Below are positions 1 to 7,782 of a stretch of 64,000 nt of DNA, piece by piece. How positions within the stretch are numbered: the stretch's first letter is position 1; each line of letters starts with the position of its first letter. Below the pieces are notes generated by a model. The model was not told the DNA's origin. It was given only the letters and a program-made list of their open reading frames with translations, and did no database searches. The position numbers and the translations under genes are program-made. The stretch covers positions 3,906,001 to 3,970,000 of the forward strand of contig NZ_CP108100.1 of assembly GCF_036195045.1 (NCBI RefSeq), read 5' to 3'. Origin of the DNA: Streptomyces sp. NBC_00236. GTDB lineage: Bacteria; Actinomycetota; Actinomycetes; Streptomycetales; Streptomycetaceae.

Positions 1-304
1 GGAGGCGCAGTACCACCCGCATCCCGGTCGAGGAACCACGGACCCGGCGAACCTTCGGCGGGACCGGCTGCACATCCTGGCGGCGGGCCACGTTGCGGAC
101 CATGAACGCCCGCAGCCTGGACGGCTGAACCGTCAGACCACACACATCCATCGTCGACCGGTACGTAGCCGCGAACCGAACCCGAGCGACCGGCAAGCCC
201 ACCAGCGACCAGAACACCCGCGGTGCGCGGGCCTTCGCGTAACCGAGACCGCCGGCAGCCGATAAGGCCCCGGCCGCTTCGATCATCATGGTCAGGTCCG
301 GCAT
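1..304 (-). CDS. FtsK/SpoIIIE-type conjugative DNA translocase, N-terminal part (runs off window)
   Basis: The first 101 codons of a protein whose remainder lies left of the window. It starts MPDLTMMIEAAGAL and continues through a short hydrophobic/basic N-terminus; the ATPase domain with its Walker motifs is not in view. In actinomycete integrative conjugative elements (pSAM2 TraSA type) a gene of this kind directly follows an SCO3933-type gene, as here, with only two bases between them. The family moves double-stranded plasmid DNA between mycelia. The identification rests on this gene order and on the N-terminal sequence style, so the family call is good but not proven by a visible motif. 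Confidence 0.65.
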   Translation of the reverse strand, partial: MPDLTMMIEAAGALSAAGGLGYAKARAPRVFWSLVGLPVARVRFAATYRSTMDVCGLTVQPSRLRAFMVRNVARRQDVQPVPPKVRRVRGSSTGMRVVLRL

Positions 305-306
305 GG

Positions 307-636
307 TCAGGCACCCGCCGTGATCGCTACCGCGCGGAAGCTGATCCCGTGCCGGGTCTGGCCGTTGAAGGTGTTCTCCCAGTCACGGGCCTTGAGGCCG
401 ATCACCGTGACCGGCGTGCCCGGGGTCAGGCTCTCCGGGACACCCGTGCTCGGGACGGTTACCTGGTAGAGGTTGCCCTCCCCGTCGTCCGAGATCAGCA
501 GGCCCACGGTCGCGAGCGGGGCACCGGTCTCCCGGTCCATCGCGATCTCACCGGTCTGCTTGCTCACCAGCTTCGGAGTCGGAGGCGTCGCAACGAACAC
601 GACAGCGGTCGAAACATCGATCTTGAACGACGGCAT
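307..636 (-). CDS. SCO3933-family regulatory protein of an integrative conjugative element
   Basis: 109 residues starting MPSFKIDV. An ATG six codons upstream is also in frame, but AAGGAG sits six bases before the chosen ATG. The protein is small and beta-rich, with motifs DRETGAPLATVGL, TPGTPVTVIGL and RHGISFRA typical of the SCO3933 family. Family members lie between a GntR regulator and the FtsK-like transfer gene in Streptomyces integrating elements. No catalytic residues are apparent. The fold could be an OB-like DNA-binding barrel, but that is inference. It is probably cotranscribed with the translocase and controlled from the operator region shared with the divergent GntR gene. Confidence 0.7.
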   Translation of the reverse strand: MPSFKIDVSTAVVFVATPPTPKLVSKQTGEIAMDRETGAPLATVGLLISDDGEGNLYQVTVPSTGVPESLTPGTPVTVIGLKARDWENTFNGQTRHGISFRAVAITAGA

Positions 637-681
637 GGCTATCTCCTTGGTCATACGACCTAAGCCTCTTAGACCGCTTGC

Positions 682-771
682 TCAACTTGTTGGTACAAGC
701 TGATACCTAGAGATTGCATCACCGAGGGTGAGGCGTCAAGCACTTCGGACGCACATGTACCAACAAGTTGA
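682..771. promoter_or_regulatory. Paired inverted-repeat operator between the SCO3933-type gene and the GntR gene
   Basis: TCAACTTGTTGGTACA at 682-697 is matched exactly in inverse orientation by TGTACCAACAAGTTGA at 756-771. The left copy contains its own dyad CTTGT-N4-ACAAG (686-699), and the right copy contains a slightly imperfect version. Two such sites flanking a divergent promoter region fit a GntR repressor (KorSA/SCO3932 type) binding both promoters and looping the DNA between them. The repeat is seen directly; the regulator assignment is inference from the adjacent gene. Confidence 0.6.
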
Positions 772-793
772 CCGAGTGCGTCATGATGGAGTC

Positions 794-1567
794 ATGAGCA
801 AGCAGCCGAAGTACCGACAGGTGGCCGACGCACTGCGTCGTGAGATCGACAGCGGCGCCTACGGCCCCGGCGCGCGCCTTCCTTCAGAGAGCGAGCTCGC
901 GACACGGTTCGAGGCGTCCCGAAACACTGTCCGATCGGGCCTAGGCCTGCTGGTGAGCGAAGGCTTGATCACGTCAAGCCAAGGTCTTGGCTACGAGGTC
1001 CGTAAGCACGAGGTCTTCGAGCTCAATGCTTCCCGCTTCGAGAACCTGAACTTCCCGCAGACGGGCGACGCCTACTCGACGGACGTGACGAACGCCGGCC
1101 GCAGGCCGCACCAGACGTTTCGTGTCGAGCTCACCACTGCCCCCGAGTACGTGGCCCAACGCCTGAAGGTCGATACCGGCTCCCGAGCTGTCCTCAGGTT
1201 CTGCCATCGGTTCGTTGACGATGTCCCATGGTCCACCCAGGCCACTCACTACCCCGATTGGCTGGTCGAGACGGCCCCTCGGCTGACTGAACCGGGGGAC
1301 ATCGCCGAAGGAACGACCCGCTACCTCACGAGTCTCGGCATCGAGCAGGTCGGATACGCCGACGAGATCGCCACCCGGATGCCGACACCAGAGGAGGCCC
1401 GACTTCTGGACATAGGAGCGGGAATTCCGGTCCTGCTCTGGACCCGAACCGGCTACTCCCGCGAGCGCCCTATCCGCTGCACGATCACGACGTTCCGCGG
1501 CGACCTGAACCGGATGAACTACGAGATCGGCGACTTGTCCGCCCGAAGCGAGAACGCCCCCCAGTGA
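794..1567 (+). CDS. GntR-family (HutC/UTRA) transcriptional repressor of the integrating element
   Basis: 257 residues from ATG (MSKQPKYRQVADALRREI); an upstream in-frame extension would run through the operator and is rejected. The N-terminal winged helix (about residues 5-70) shows the GntR signature PGARLPSESELATRF and ASRNTVRSGLGLLVSEG. The UTRA ligand domain follows (about 85-245), with a C-terminal pattern of PTPEEARLLDI and FRGDLNRMNYEI. In pSAM2-type elements this class (KorSA) represses replication, excision and transfer genes. It is divergent from the SCO3933-type gene, and its stop overlaps the next start (GTGA), so the acetyltransferase is translationally coupled to it. Confidence 0.85.
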   Translation: MSKQPKYRQVADALRREIDSGAYGPGARLPSESELATRFEASRNTVRSGLGLLVSEGLITSSQGLGYEVRKHEVFELNASRFENLNFPQTGDAYSTDVTNAGRRPHQTFRVELTTAPEYVAQRLKVDTGSRAVLRFCHRFVDDVPWSTQATHYPDWLVETAPRLTEPGDIAEGTTRYLTSLGIEQVGYADEIATRMPTPEEARLLDIGAGIPVLLWTRTGYSRERPIRCTITTFRGDLNRMNYEIGDLSARSENAPQ

Positions 1568-2127
1568 AAATCACCACCGCAGTACCGGGCGACCTGGACC
1601 AGCTTCTGGCGTTCCGGGAAGAGGCCGCATCCTGGATCAGCAAACTGGGCAGCGACCAGTGGAGCCGGCCGTACCCTGCCGATCGCTTGTTGTTGACCAT
1701 CGAGGCCGGCACCGTCTTCATGCTTCGCGATGGCAGCCGGACCGCTGGGACCATCACCCTCACGCCACAGGCGGAAGAGGGGTTGTGGACGCCCGAGGAG
1801 TTGGGGGAGGCCTCCATCTTCGTCAACAAACTGACGATGTCCCGCGATTACGCGGGGAAGGATCTTGGAGGCAGGCTCCTCGATTGGGCGGGAGACCGCG
1901 CCTACCAATCGTCAGCCGTGTGGCTCCGCCTTGACGCGTGGACCAACAACGCCGCACTTCAGCGCTACTACCTACGGCATGGCTTCGAGCACGTTCGGAC
2001 TGTCCGAGAAGGCGGCGCCATCAACGGCGGCCCACGCGTCTCAGGCTGGCTTGCCCAGCGTCCCGCTTCCCCCGCCCAGCACGGGTTCGAGGACCAGACG
2101 CCCAGCCCCACACCCTTTGGCAGCTGA
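1564..2127 (+). CDS. GNAT-family N-acetyltransferase carried by the integrating element
   Basis: 187 residues from a GTG that overlaps the GntR stop by four bases. The acetyl-CoA site is visible as VNKLTMSRDYAGKDLGGRLL (motif A, Q/R-x-x-G-x-G/A-like), followed by WLRLDAWTNNAALQRYYLRHGFE, the usual GNAT C-terminal pattern. The last 25 residues are low-complexity and may lie outside the fold. The substrate is unknown. Position inside an integrating element suggests a cargo or modification role, such as acetylating an antibiotic or protein. The family call is firm, the function open. Confidence 0.82.
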   Translation: MKITTAVPGDLDQLLAFREEAASWISKLGSDQWSRPYPADRLLLTIEAGTVFMLRDGSRTAGTITLTPQAEEGLWTPEELGEASIFVNKLTMSRDYAGKDLGGRLLDWAGDRAYQSSAVWLRLDAWTNNAALQRYYLRHGFEHVRTVREGGAINGGPRVSGWLAQRPASPAQHGFEDQTPSPTPFGS

Positions 2128-2572
2128 GCTGTTACAGGTTTCTCTACCTCATCAAGGCACCCGGCTGCGCTCCGCTCCGCCGGGCGCGCTTCCCGGCTCT
2201 GGCTGCTCCCGCGCTCCTGCCTTCGGCCCGCTCGTCGCTGCCGCCGCCGACGCGCGCCCACAACTGGATAGGCCCGGGGCATGAGTCGAGACCAATCCGC
2301 GGGTCAAAGACATGCCTCCGGCGGGGGCGCTACGGCACCGGGATGGATCGGGCGCCGTTTGCGGGTGCCGGCGGATTCGTGGTGAGCGTCGTGGGGCTCC
2401 CATCCCGACCACCTTCGACCCAGGCAGAGCCGAGCAGACGAGGCCCAGGGCGCCAAGGTCGTTCGTACAGTGGCGCGCTCCACCTTGACGCCCTGAACCA
2501 CGCCCGCTCCACGGTGTGTGGGTCGAAGGCGGACGGGATGGGAGCTAGGTGAGGGGTGCGTTAGGGCGGACG
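2128..2572. other. Gene-free stretch of the integrating element with a GC-rich hairpin
   Basis: No open frame here has convincing coding character on either strand. A short inverted repeat CCCGGC/GCCGGG at 2160-2184 encloses a C/T-rich loop, just downstream of the acetyltransferase. It could be a terminator, or part of a plasmid-type replication or transfer locus; nothing in the sequence decides between these. Confidence 0.4.
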
Positions 2573-3064
2573 TCAGGCTTGCGCCGCGTGGATAGCGCCC
2601 TGCACCAGCCGTATGGCTCGATCCAAGGCAGCATCGAGGTCTTTCACCACATCCCGTTGCCCCGCGACACGGCTCATTCGCTGATGCTCATCGTGGTTCC
2701 TCTCCGCGACCATGAGCGACGCGTGGTCGAAGTGCGCCACGACTAGAACTACAGCTCCGTGAACGCCTTCGTTGACTTCCAGCGTGGGCTCAGCATCGCG
2801 AAGCCTGCGTGCAGCATCTCTAGCCGGCGATGCGTCCCACCATGTGCGGCCACGATAGGTCTCCCGCAACGCCCGCACTTCGGACTTCACGACCAACAGA
2901 TCCCGAAGAACATCAGGTGACGGAGCACGGCATAGAGCCTCGCGCCGCTGCGCCTCCCGCCGAACTTGCTCCCTCTGCTGATAAGCCGCCCACAGTCCTG
3001 CTGGCCCGCCAAGAGCTCCAACAGCACCGCCGACCGCCCCAAGCCACGTCGCCAGGTCAGCCAC
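2573..3064 (-). CDS. Small membrane-anchored hypothetical protein
   Basis: 163 residues from GTG, with GGGGAG about six bases upstream. Residues 1-30 are a Gly/Ala-rich hydrophobic segment (LGAVGGAVGALGGPAGLWAAY), likely one membrane helix. A charged helical region rich in Gln, Arg and Glu follows (about 30-75), then a C-terminal part without known motifs. No family is recognised beyond similar short proteins in Streptomyces integrating elements. It lies alone between the acetyltransferase and the core phosphoribosyltransferase gene, so it may mark the right edge of the element. Function unknown. Confidence 0.65.
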   Translation of the reverse strand: MADLATWLGAVGGAVGALGGPAGLWAAYQQREQVRREAQRREALCRAPSPDVLRDLLVVKSEVRALRETYRGRTWWDASPARDAARRLRDAEPTLEVNEGVHGAVVLVVAHFDHASLMVAERNHDEHQRMSRVAGQRDVVKDLDAALDRAIRLVQGAIHAAQA

Positions 3065-3133
3065 CGCTTACTCCCCACCCGTTGTGACTAGCTGATCAAC
3101 CCACACCGTCTGACGTCACTGGAGCTACGCGGC

Positions 3134-3646
3134 CTAAAACGCTTCTGTGTTCGCCTTAGACGCCTTGCCCAACGTATGTACTGGAGGCAAGACACTCCAG
3201 GGGAAGTTGATCCAGCGATCGGTCTTCTTCCACACGTATTCGCACTTCACGAGCGAATGCGACTTCTCGTAGATCACGGCGGAGCGCACCTCGGCGACAT
3301 GGTCGATACAGAAGTCACGCACGAGCTTCAGCGTCTTCCCGGTATCGGCGACATCGTCGGCGATGAGAACCTTCTTCGCCGAGAAATCAATGGCATTGGG
3401 CACGGGAGCCAGCATGACGGGCATCTCCAGCGTGGTGCCCACACCGGTGTAGAACTCGACATTCACCAGATGAATGTTCTTGCAGTCCAGCGCGTACGCG
3501 AGCCCGCCCGCGACGAACACCCCGCCGCGCGCGATGGACAGCACCACATCCGGCTCGTACCCGTCATCGGCCACGGCCTGCGCCAGCTCCCGCACGGCAT
3601 GCCCGAAGCCGTCGTACGTCAGGTTCTCCCGCACGTCGTCACTCAC
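3134..3646 (-). CDS. Phosphoribosyltransferase (hypoxanthine/xanthine-guanine type)
   Basis: 170 residues from GTG. The PRPP-binding signature VLIADDVADTGKT is near residues 92-104, and the upstream flexible-loop region contains LSIARGGVFVAGGLA. The C-terminal WINFPWS motif is typical of XPRT/HGPRT-like enzymes. The expected role is purine salvage: base plus PRPP gives the nucleoside monophosphate. It lies six bases downstream of dcd on the same strand, suggesting a two-gene nucleotide-metabolism operon. Which base it prefers cannot be told from the sequence. Confidence 0.85.
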   Translation of the reverse strand: MSDDVRENLTYDGFGHAVRELAQAVADDGYEPDVVLSIARGGVFVAGGLAYALDCKNIHLVNVEFYTGVGTTLEMPVMLAPVPNAIDFSAKKVLIADDVADTGKTLKLVRDFCIDHVAEVRSAVIYEKSHSLVKCEYVWKKTDRWINFPWSVLPPVHTLGKASKANTEAF

Positions 3647-3652
3647 GGGGCA

Positions 3653-4228
3653 TCACACCTGCGTCCGGTGGAAGTTCATGAAGGAACGCGAAGCCGTCGG
3701 CCCACGCTGCCCCTGGTACCGCGACCCGTACCGCTCGGAGCCGTACGGGAACTCCGACGGAGAACTCAGCCGGAACATGCACAGCTGACCGATCTTCATC
3801 CCCGGCCAGAGCTTTATCGGCAGCGTCGCCAGATTCGACAGCTCCAGGGTCACGTGCCCGGAGAACCCCGGGTCGATGAACCCGGCCGTCGAATGCGTCA
3901 CCAGCCCGAGCCGGCCGAGCGAACTCTTGCCCTCCAGCCGCGACGCGAGATCGTCGGGCAGCGAGATGACCTCGTACGTCGACGCCAGCACGAACTCACC
4001 GGGGTGCAGGATGAACGCCTCGTCCCCGTCCGGCTCGACGGTACGGGTCAGATCGGCCTGTTCCACGGCCGGATCGATATGCGGATAGCGGTGGTTCTCG
4101 AACACCCGGAAATAGCGGTCGAGCCTCACATCGATGCTCGACGGCTGCACCATCGACGCGTCGAAAGGATCAATACGTACGCGTCCGGCGTCGATCTCGG
4201 CCCGGATGTCCTTGTCTGAGAGAAGCAC
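3653..4228 (-). CDS. dcd: dCTP deaminase
   Basis: 191 residues from GTG ([11 protein letters not shown]). The trimeric dUTPase-like fold motifs are present: [45 protein letters not shown] and [22 protein letters not shown]. The enzyme converts dCTP to dUTP for dTMP synthesis. Actinobacterial members resembling the Mycobacterium tuberculosis enzyme can also hydrolyse dUTP to dUMP. The [11 protein letters not shown] stretch fits that bifunctional group, but this is inference. It is the first gene of a likely operon with the phosphoribosyltransferase. Confidence 0.95.
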   Translation of the reverse strand: MLLSDKDIRAEIDAGRVRIDPFDASMVQPSSIDVRLDRYFRVFENHRYPHIDPAVEQADLTRTVEPDGDEAFILHPGEFVLASTYEVISLPDDLASRLEGKSSLGRLGLVTHSTAGFIDPGFSGHVTLELSNLATLPIKLWPGMKIGQLCMFRLSSPSEFPYGSERYGSRYQGQRGPTASRSFMNFHRTQV

Positions 4229-4306
4229 CCACCGAGGATACGCAGAACGCGCGGGCCCGCCCCCATCGGGCCGCCCGCGCGCCTGTCGCCACCTTCCCGG
4301 AAGCGG

Positions 4307-4480
4307 CTACCGCTCCTCGAACACCACGGGCACGGCATGCCGCAACCGGGCGCAACGAGGACAGCGGATAAGCCGCCCGGGACCGATCCGCCCGGACCCG
4401 AGCTGCTGCATCGGGAACGAGGCGGTAGCGAAAACGTGCCCTTCGGCACAGCGGACGACGGTGCGCTCCATGGACTCCAT
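4307..4480 (-). CDS. 57-residue conserved Cys-pair (zinc-ribbon-like) protein
   Basis: A short gene starting MESMERTVVRCAEGH, with AAGGGA five bases before the ATG and a TAG stop. It has Cys11 near the start and a C-P-R-C pair at residues 40-43, the layout of a minimal zinc-binding knuckle, plus conserved-looking FATASFPMQQLGSGRIG and RHAVPVVFEER. Similar small proteins occur beside this tRNA-Gly/dcd locus in other Streptomyces as I recall them. It lies between dcd and tRNA-Gly on the dcd strand. Function unknown; metal or nucleic-acid binding is only an inference from the cysteines. Confidence 0.7.
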   Translation of the reverse strand: MESMERTVVRCAEGHVFATASFPMQQLGSGRIGPGRLIRCPRCARLRHAVPVVFEER

Positions 4481-4731
4481 CAAGTCCCTTCCCCATCAAG
4501 CCGTGGACGAGAAAGCCACATTAGGGGATGAACAGGACGCCACCGCACGCGGCACTCCGACCACCCACGCTACGCCCCCAACTCCCTCCCCACACACCCC
4601 CGTCCACCACCCACCGCCCCCGTCGGCTCCCACCGGCCCCTCACGGCGACTCGCTCCCGGGGGCACGCCTCGGGGGGTCTGCGATGGGGTAGAGTGTGGG
4701 ACGATGCGTCGCTGGTCAGCCAGTACGTTTC

Positions 4732-4805
4732 GCGGGTGTAGTTTAATGGTAGAACATGAGCTTCCCAAGCTCAGAGCGCGAGTTCGATTCTCGTCACCCG
4801 CTCCA
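4732..4805 (+). tRNA. tRNA-Gly (anticodon CCC)
   Basis: The acceptor stem GCGGGTG pairs with CACCCGC at 4795-4801. The D stem is GTTT/GAAC, and the anticodon stem TGAGC/GCTCA holds the loop TTCCCAA. The T arm is GCGAG-TTCGATT-CTCGT. The discriminator is T, with CCA encoded. The anticodon CCC reads GGG. The part from the anticodon loop onward doubles as the left attachment copy of the island that follows. Confidence 0.95.
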
Positions 4806-4806
4806 C
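4762..4806 (+). repeat. Left attachment-site copy (45 bp) inside tRNA-Gly
   Basis: Identical over 45 bases to 11135-11179. It starts in the anticodon loop and runs through the T arm, acceptor strand and CCA, plus one base. A duplicated 3' half of a tRNA flanking foreign genes is the classic footprint of tyrosine-integrase insertion, and here the full tRNA is kept on the left. Confidence 0.9.
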
Positions 4807-5290
4807 GAAAAGCCCCAGGCCAGAGGCCGGGGGCTTCTTTGTTGTCTGAACCAATACAGGTATCTCGTGCCATATCCGTGTCAGATGCCTGGTCATCCGC
4901 CGCTTCACGCCGGGCCCGCACAAGCTGGTCGAGGCCGGCCGCCACCTCACGCTGCCGTTCCAGGTCCGAATGCTGATAGATCAGCGCGGCCCGCTCGGTC
5001 GACTGCCCCGCGCGCACCATCGTGTCCTTCAGCGTGGCCCCGGACCGAGTCGTCAGGGTGCGCCCGGAGTGACGAAGGTCGTAGAAGCAGAAGCCGTCGG
5101 GAAGGCCCACCTTCGAGCGAGCTGCGCGCCACTTCCGCCCGAAGGTGGGACGGCGGAACGGCTTGCCACTCCCCCTGACGAACAGCAGGCCGTCCGCTCG
5201 TTCTCGGCGTACCGGCTCAAGTGCCGCTGAAGGTCATTCCGCAGGAACTTCGGCAGCACGACCACGCGCTTACCGGACTCAGGTCTCGTG
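4807..5290 (-). pseudogene. Tyrosine-recombinase integrase remnant (frameshifted, N-terminally truncated)
   Basis: The minus strand encodes the C-terminal catalytic domain of a phage-type integrase. One piece is GKRVVVLPKFLRNDLQRHLS; after a shift of frame near 5200 it continues GLLFVRGSGKPFRRPTFGRK and FCFYDLRHSGRTLTTRSG (the H-x-x-R box). It ends with RAALIYQHSDLERQREVAAG, which carries the candidate nucleophile Tyr. About one base is missing at the frame change, and everything upstream of roughly 5290 is replaced by unrelated sequence next to the nuclease gene. The frame has no stop before the attachment site and reads on antisense through the tRNA. The enzyme should be dead. Confidence 0.8.
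4810..4836 (+). terminator. Rho-independent-like terminator of tRNA-Gly
   Basis: Arms AAGCCCCAGGCC and GGCCGGGGGCTT pair with one mismatch around AGA, followed by CTTTGTT. A similar hairpin with the same tail follows the right attachment copy (11193-11220). Each half of the integration event therefore kept a terminator. Confidence 0.75.
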
Positions 5291-5408
5291 CCCTCTTGTC
5301 CGCGACCGGCCCCGCCCGCACGTCGGCTGCGACTGACGGCAGGGAGCCCGATCAGCGAGTAGTCGATACGGCTCGGGCAGAGAGGCCGCCACGGCACCCG
5401 GCGGATAT

Positions 5409-7235
5409 TCAGTCTTCGTCGCCCTCGTCCACCCCACCGGTTGCGGGATATCCGTCTTCCGTGACGACCGCCTTGCCAGTGGCCGTCTCGATGGCCTCGA
5501 CCAGAGCATGTTGCCGTGCTTCGAAAAAGCCCGCAAAGTCATCCTTGGCGAGCAGCGCGGGATCAACCAGATGGGTACGAATGTGGTTGGCCACGGTGTC
5601 CGCGTCCACCTCGGCGCTCTTTGCGAGCCTGGGGAGGTAGGCAGAGGGCGCTGTCCCGCCGATGATGCGGTTGGTGCGTCCGGTCAGCGGGGTCTTGTTG
5701 ACGATTGAGTTGTAAGTGCCCCGGGCGATGTTCTCCCGCTCGCACCACGCCTGCGGGAAGATGTGGTGGATGTCCACGGCCTCCGCGAAGTACTCGGTGA
5801 TCTCGGTCTTCTCACCAGTCCGCCAGTCGACGGCGCCTTCCTTCATCAGAAGTGCGTAGATCCCCTTGTAGGCGGCGCTGTTGCGGGTGCGCAATGTCAT
5901 CAGGCGGCTCTCACTGAACCGGGCGTCGCGGATGGTGCGAGGTTCGGCCCAAGTGCCGCGCACCCAGCCCACGGTTTCGGGGAGGTCGTGGCTAAACCTG
6001 GTCTCCGTCGAGCCGCCGTACAGCTCGCCGAACACACCGCACCAGTACCAACGGGCCAGCTTCTGCTGTGCACCGGCCGGTTGGGCCTGTTCGCCGAGCG
6101 TGCTGAGGATCGCGGCGAGAGGGATCAGCTGGGTGCCATAGGGGAGGAACTTGGTGTCGAAGAGGTACTGCTGGCGGAGGAACTTGGCCGCGTCCTTGAA
6201 GCCTTTGACGACCAGTGGTGCGTAGCGGCGGTACTCGTCCAGGCCCAGTTCTAGAATGTCCTTGCGCTTGCAGCCGATTCGCGGCAGACGCTCTTCGTCA
6301 ATCCCGACGGTAGCGGCATCGGCGCGCCGGGCAGCCGTTGCCATGAGGGTGACTGCCTGCAGGAAGTCGGTGTTGGCAACCTCTTTGAGGACGCGGTACT
6401 CCGGCGCCCTCCACGCGGCCCGGACCACATTGTTCCAGTGGTCGCGCAGGTCGAACTCTTCGGCGGCATATGTGGCGGTGAGTAGCTCGAAGACTGTGAG
6501 GGTGACGCCGCCGGTGTTGACCTTTTCGAAGACCTGGCAGACAGCCTGTCTCTCGGTCTGCTTCCCCAGTTCGATTACCGGCACCTGGTAGAGCTCGAAG
6601 GGGCGGACGAATGCCTCCTCGAAGTCCCGCCACCACTTGCGGCCGTCCTGCCCCTGATCCTTCCAATAGTCCTCGTAACCGTAGCTCCAATCACGGTTGG
6701 AAAAGAGCTGGGAGAGTGGGAAGAGCCGGGCCGCGTATTCCTTCTCCGGAGTCGAGTAGTCCTCGATGAGATCGCCACGGAAGCTGCGGACCACCCGGTC
6801 CGCCGGCAGAAGGCGGACTGCGTCTTCACGGTCCGCCTGAGGGTCGAGAGCCTTGACCATGTCGACGTAGAACCAGCCGGTGATCCGCTGCTTACGCTGG
6901 TTCTGTGTCTCGACCGGCTTGCCGAGCATGAGCGACTGGAAGAGCGAGGTCATCCGCTGCTGGCCGTCGAGAATCAAGGTGTCCGGTTCGGTGCCCGGGG
7001 GCGGAGTGGCGCCCTCAACCGGACGACACTTGAAACGGACGTCACCACCGGTCTGCAACAACATGAGGGTGCCGACCGGGTATCCACGAGAGATCGAGGC
7101 GAGCAGACCGATGATGTTGTGATCCGGCCACACCCAGCCGCGCTGGAACTCCGGTAGCTGTGCTTCGCCCTCGGCCACTCGCCGCAGCAGTTTGACCAGC
7201 TGAATCTTGTCGATCCCGAATGCTTGCTCAGTCAC
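5409..7235 (-). CDS. GmrSD-like DUF262/DUF1524 restriction nuclease (single chain)
   Basis: 608 residues from GTG (VTEQAFGIDKIQ), preceded by AAGGGGGTG; a longer in-frame start lacks a ribosome site. The N-terminal DUF262 domain has FQRGWVW (residues 30-36) and the nucleotide-site motif DGQQR (90-94). The C-terminal DUF1524 HNH region (about 490-540) has VDIHHIFPQAWC, NSIVNKTPL and SAYLPRL. Fused DUF262-DUF1524 proteins of the GmrSD group are type IV restriction enzymes that cut modified phage DNA, using NTP hydrolysis in the DUF262 part. Base composition is lower in G+C than the neighbours, consistent with transfer. It is alone on its strand, with no partner methylase, as expected for type IV. 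Confidence 0.85.
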   Translation of the reverse strand: MTEQAFGIDKIQLVKLLRRVAEGEAQLPEFQRGWVWPDHNIIGLLASISRGYPVGTLMLLQTGGDVRFKCRPVEGATPPPGTEPDTLILDGQQRMTSLFQSLMLGKPVETQNQRKQRITGWFYVDMVKALDPQADREDAVRLLPADRVVRSFRGDLIEDYSTPEKEYAARLFPLSQLFSNRDWSYGYEDYWKDQGQDGRKWWRDFEEAFVRPFELYQVPVIELGKQTERQAVCQVFEKVNTGGVTLTVFELLTATYAAEEFDLRDHWNNVVRAAWRAPEYRVLKEVANTDFLQAVTLMATAARRADAATVGIDEERLPRIGCKRKDILELGLDEYRRYAPLVVKGFKDAAKFLRQQYLFDTKFLPYGTQLIPLAAILSTLGEQAQPAGAQQKLARWYWCGVFGELYGGSTETRFSHDLPETVGWVRGTWAEPRTIRDARFSESRLMTLRTRNSAAYKGIYALLMKEGAVDWRTGEKTEITEYFAEAVDIHHIFPQAWCERENIARGTYNSIVNKTPLTGRTNRIIGGTAPSAYLPRLAKSAEVDADTVANHIRTHLVDPALLAKDDFAGFFEARQHALVEAIETATGKAVVTEDGYPATGGVDEGDED

Positions 7236-7533
7236 GACCCACCCCCTTCTCGACACTGAACGCTGCCGCGAGGTTACCGGTGGTGGGGTGAGCACGAGGT
7301 CAGTGCTGAAATTCGAGCTGCCAGGGGGGTGGCGCCTGCCCCCTCGCCACGGGCCGTCGCGCTGCGTCGGCTCAGGACCGATACACGTCTCCTCTTGCCC
7401 CAGGTGGCCGGAATCGTGACTTTGAGGGAGCTTTTAAAGCCCTTTCGCTTCCCCATCAGGAGCTGACGCTTGCCTCCACTAGCAGCCGAAGCACCGAACA
7501 GCAACATCCCGCATACTCCAGTATGCTCGACCT
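7236..7533. promoter_or_regulatory. Divergent promoter region with a perfect operator palindrome for the toxin-antitoxin pair
   Basis: The stretch separates the leftward nuclease gene from the rightward antitoxin gene. GCATACT-CC-AGTATGC at 7511-7526 is a perfect 7-bp dyad ending seven bases before the antitoxin ATG. That is where ribbon-helix-helix antitoxins normally bind to repress their own promoter. No Shine-Dalgarno sequence precedes the ATG, so the mRNA may be leaderless. The rest shows no gene. Confidence 0.6.
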
Positions 7534-7782
7534 ATGTCCTCCACGACGCGTATCACCGTCACGCTCCCCAGCGACCAGGTGGCGGAGCTTCGCAAGCTCA
7601 CGGACAACGTCTCCGGCTACGTGGCGGAAGCCGTAGCCCGCCAGATCCGGCACCAGCTCCTGGGCGACGATCTCCGCCGCCATGAGGCGGAGCACGGGCC
7701 CTTCAGCGACGAGGAGCTCGCCGAGGCTCGCGCGAAGATCTTCGGCTCCGCCGGCACCTCCACGGGCGCGGATGCCGCGTGA
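7534..7782 (+). CDS. Ribbon-helix-helix-type antitoxin
   Basis: 82 residues. The start TTRITVTLPSDQVAELRKLT is a beta strand followed by a helix, as in RHH/VapB-like antitoxins. A helix VSGYVAEAVARQIRHQLL follows, then an acidic C-terminal tail (GPFSDEELAEARAKIF) of the kind that wraps the toxin. Its stop overlaps the toxin start by four bases (GTGA), so the pair is translationally coupled. A palindrome just upstream suggests autorepression. The role is inferred from fold pattern and partner gene. Confidence 0.82.
   Translation: MSSTTRITVTLPSDQVAELRKLTDNVSGYVAEAVARQIRHQLLGDDLRRHEAEHGPFSDEELAEARAKIFGSAGTSTGADAA

Noticed and set aside
2152..2512. Overlapping short frames after the element acetyltransferase
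   Set aside because: Arg/Pro/Ser-rich translations on both strands, no ribosome sites and no motif; typical non-coding G+C-rich DNA.
4496..4761. Continuation of the integrase frame antisense through tRNA-Gly into the dcd side
   Set aside because: It is readthrough of a dead integrase frame past the attachment site. The sequence beyond the core is tRNA and intergenic DNA, not integrase.
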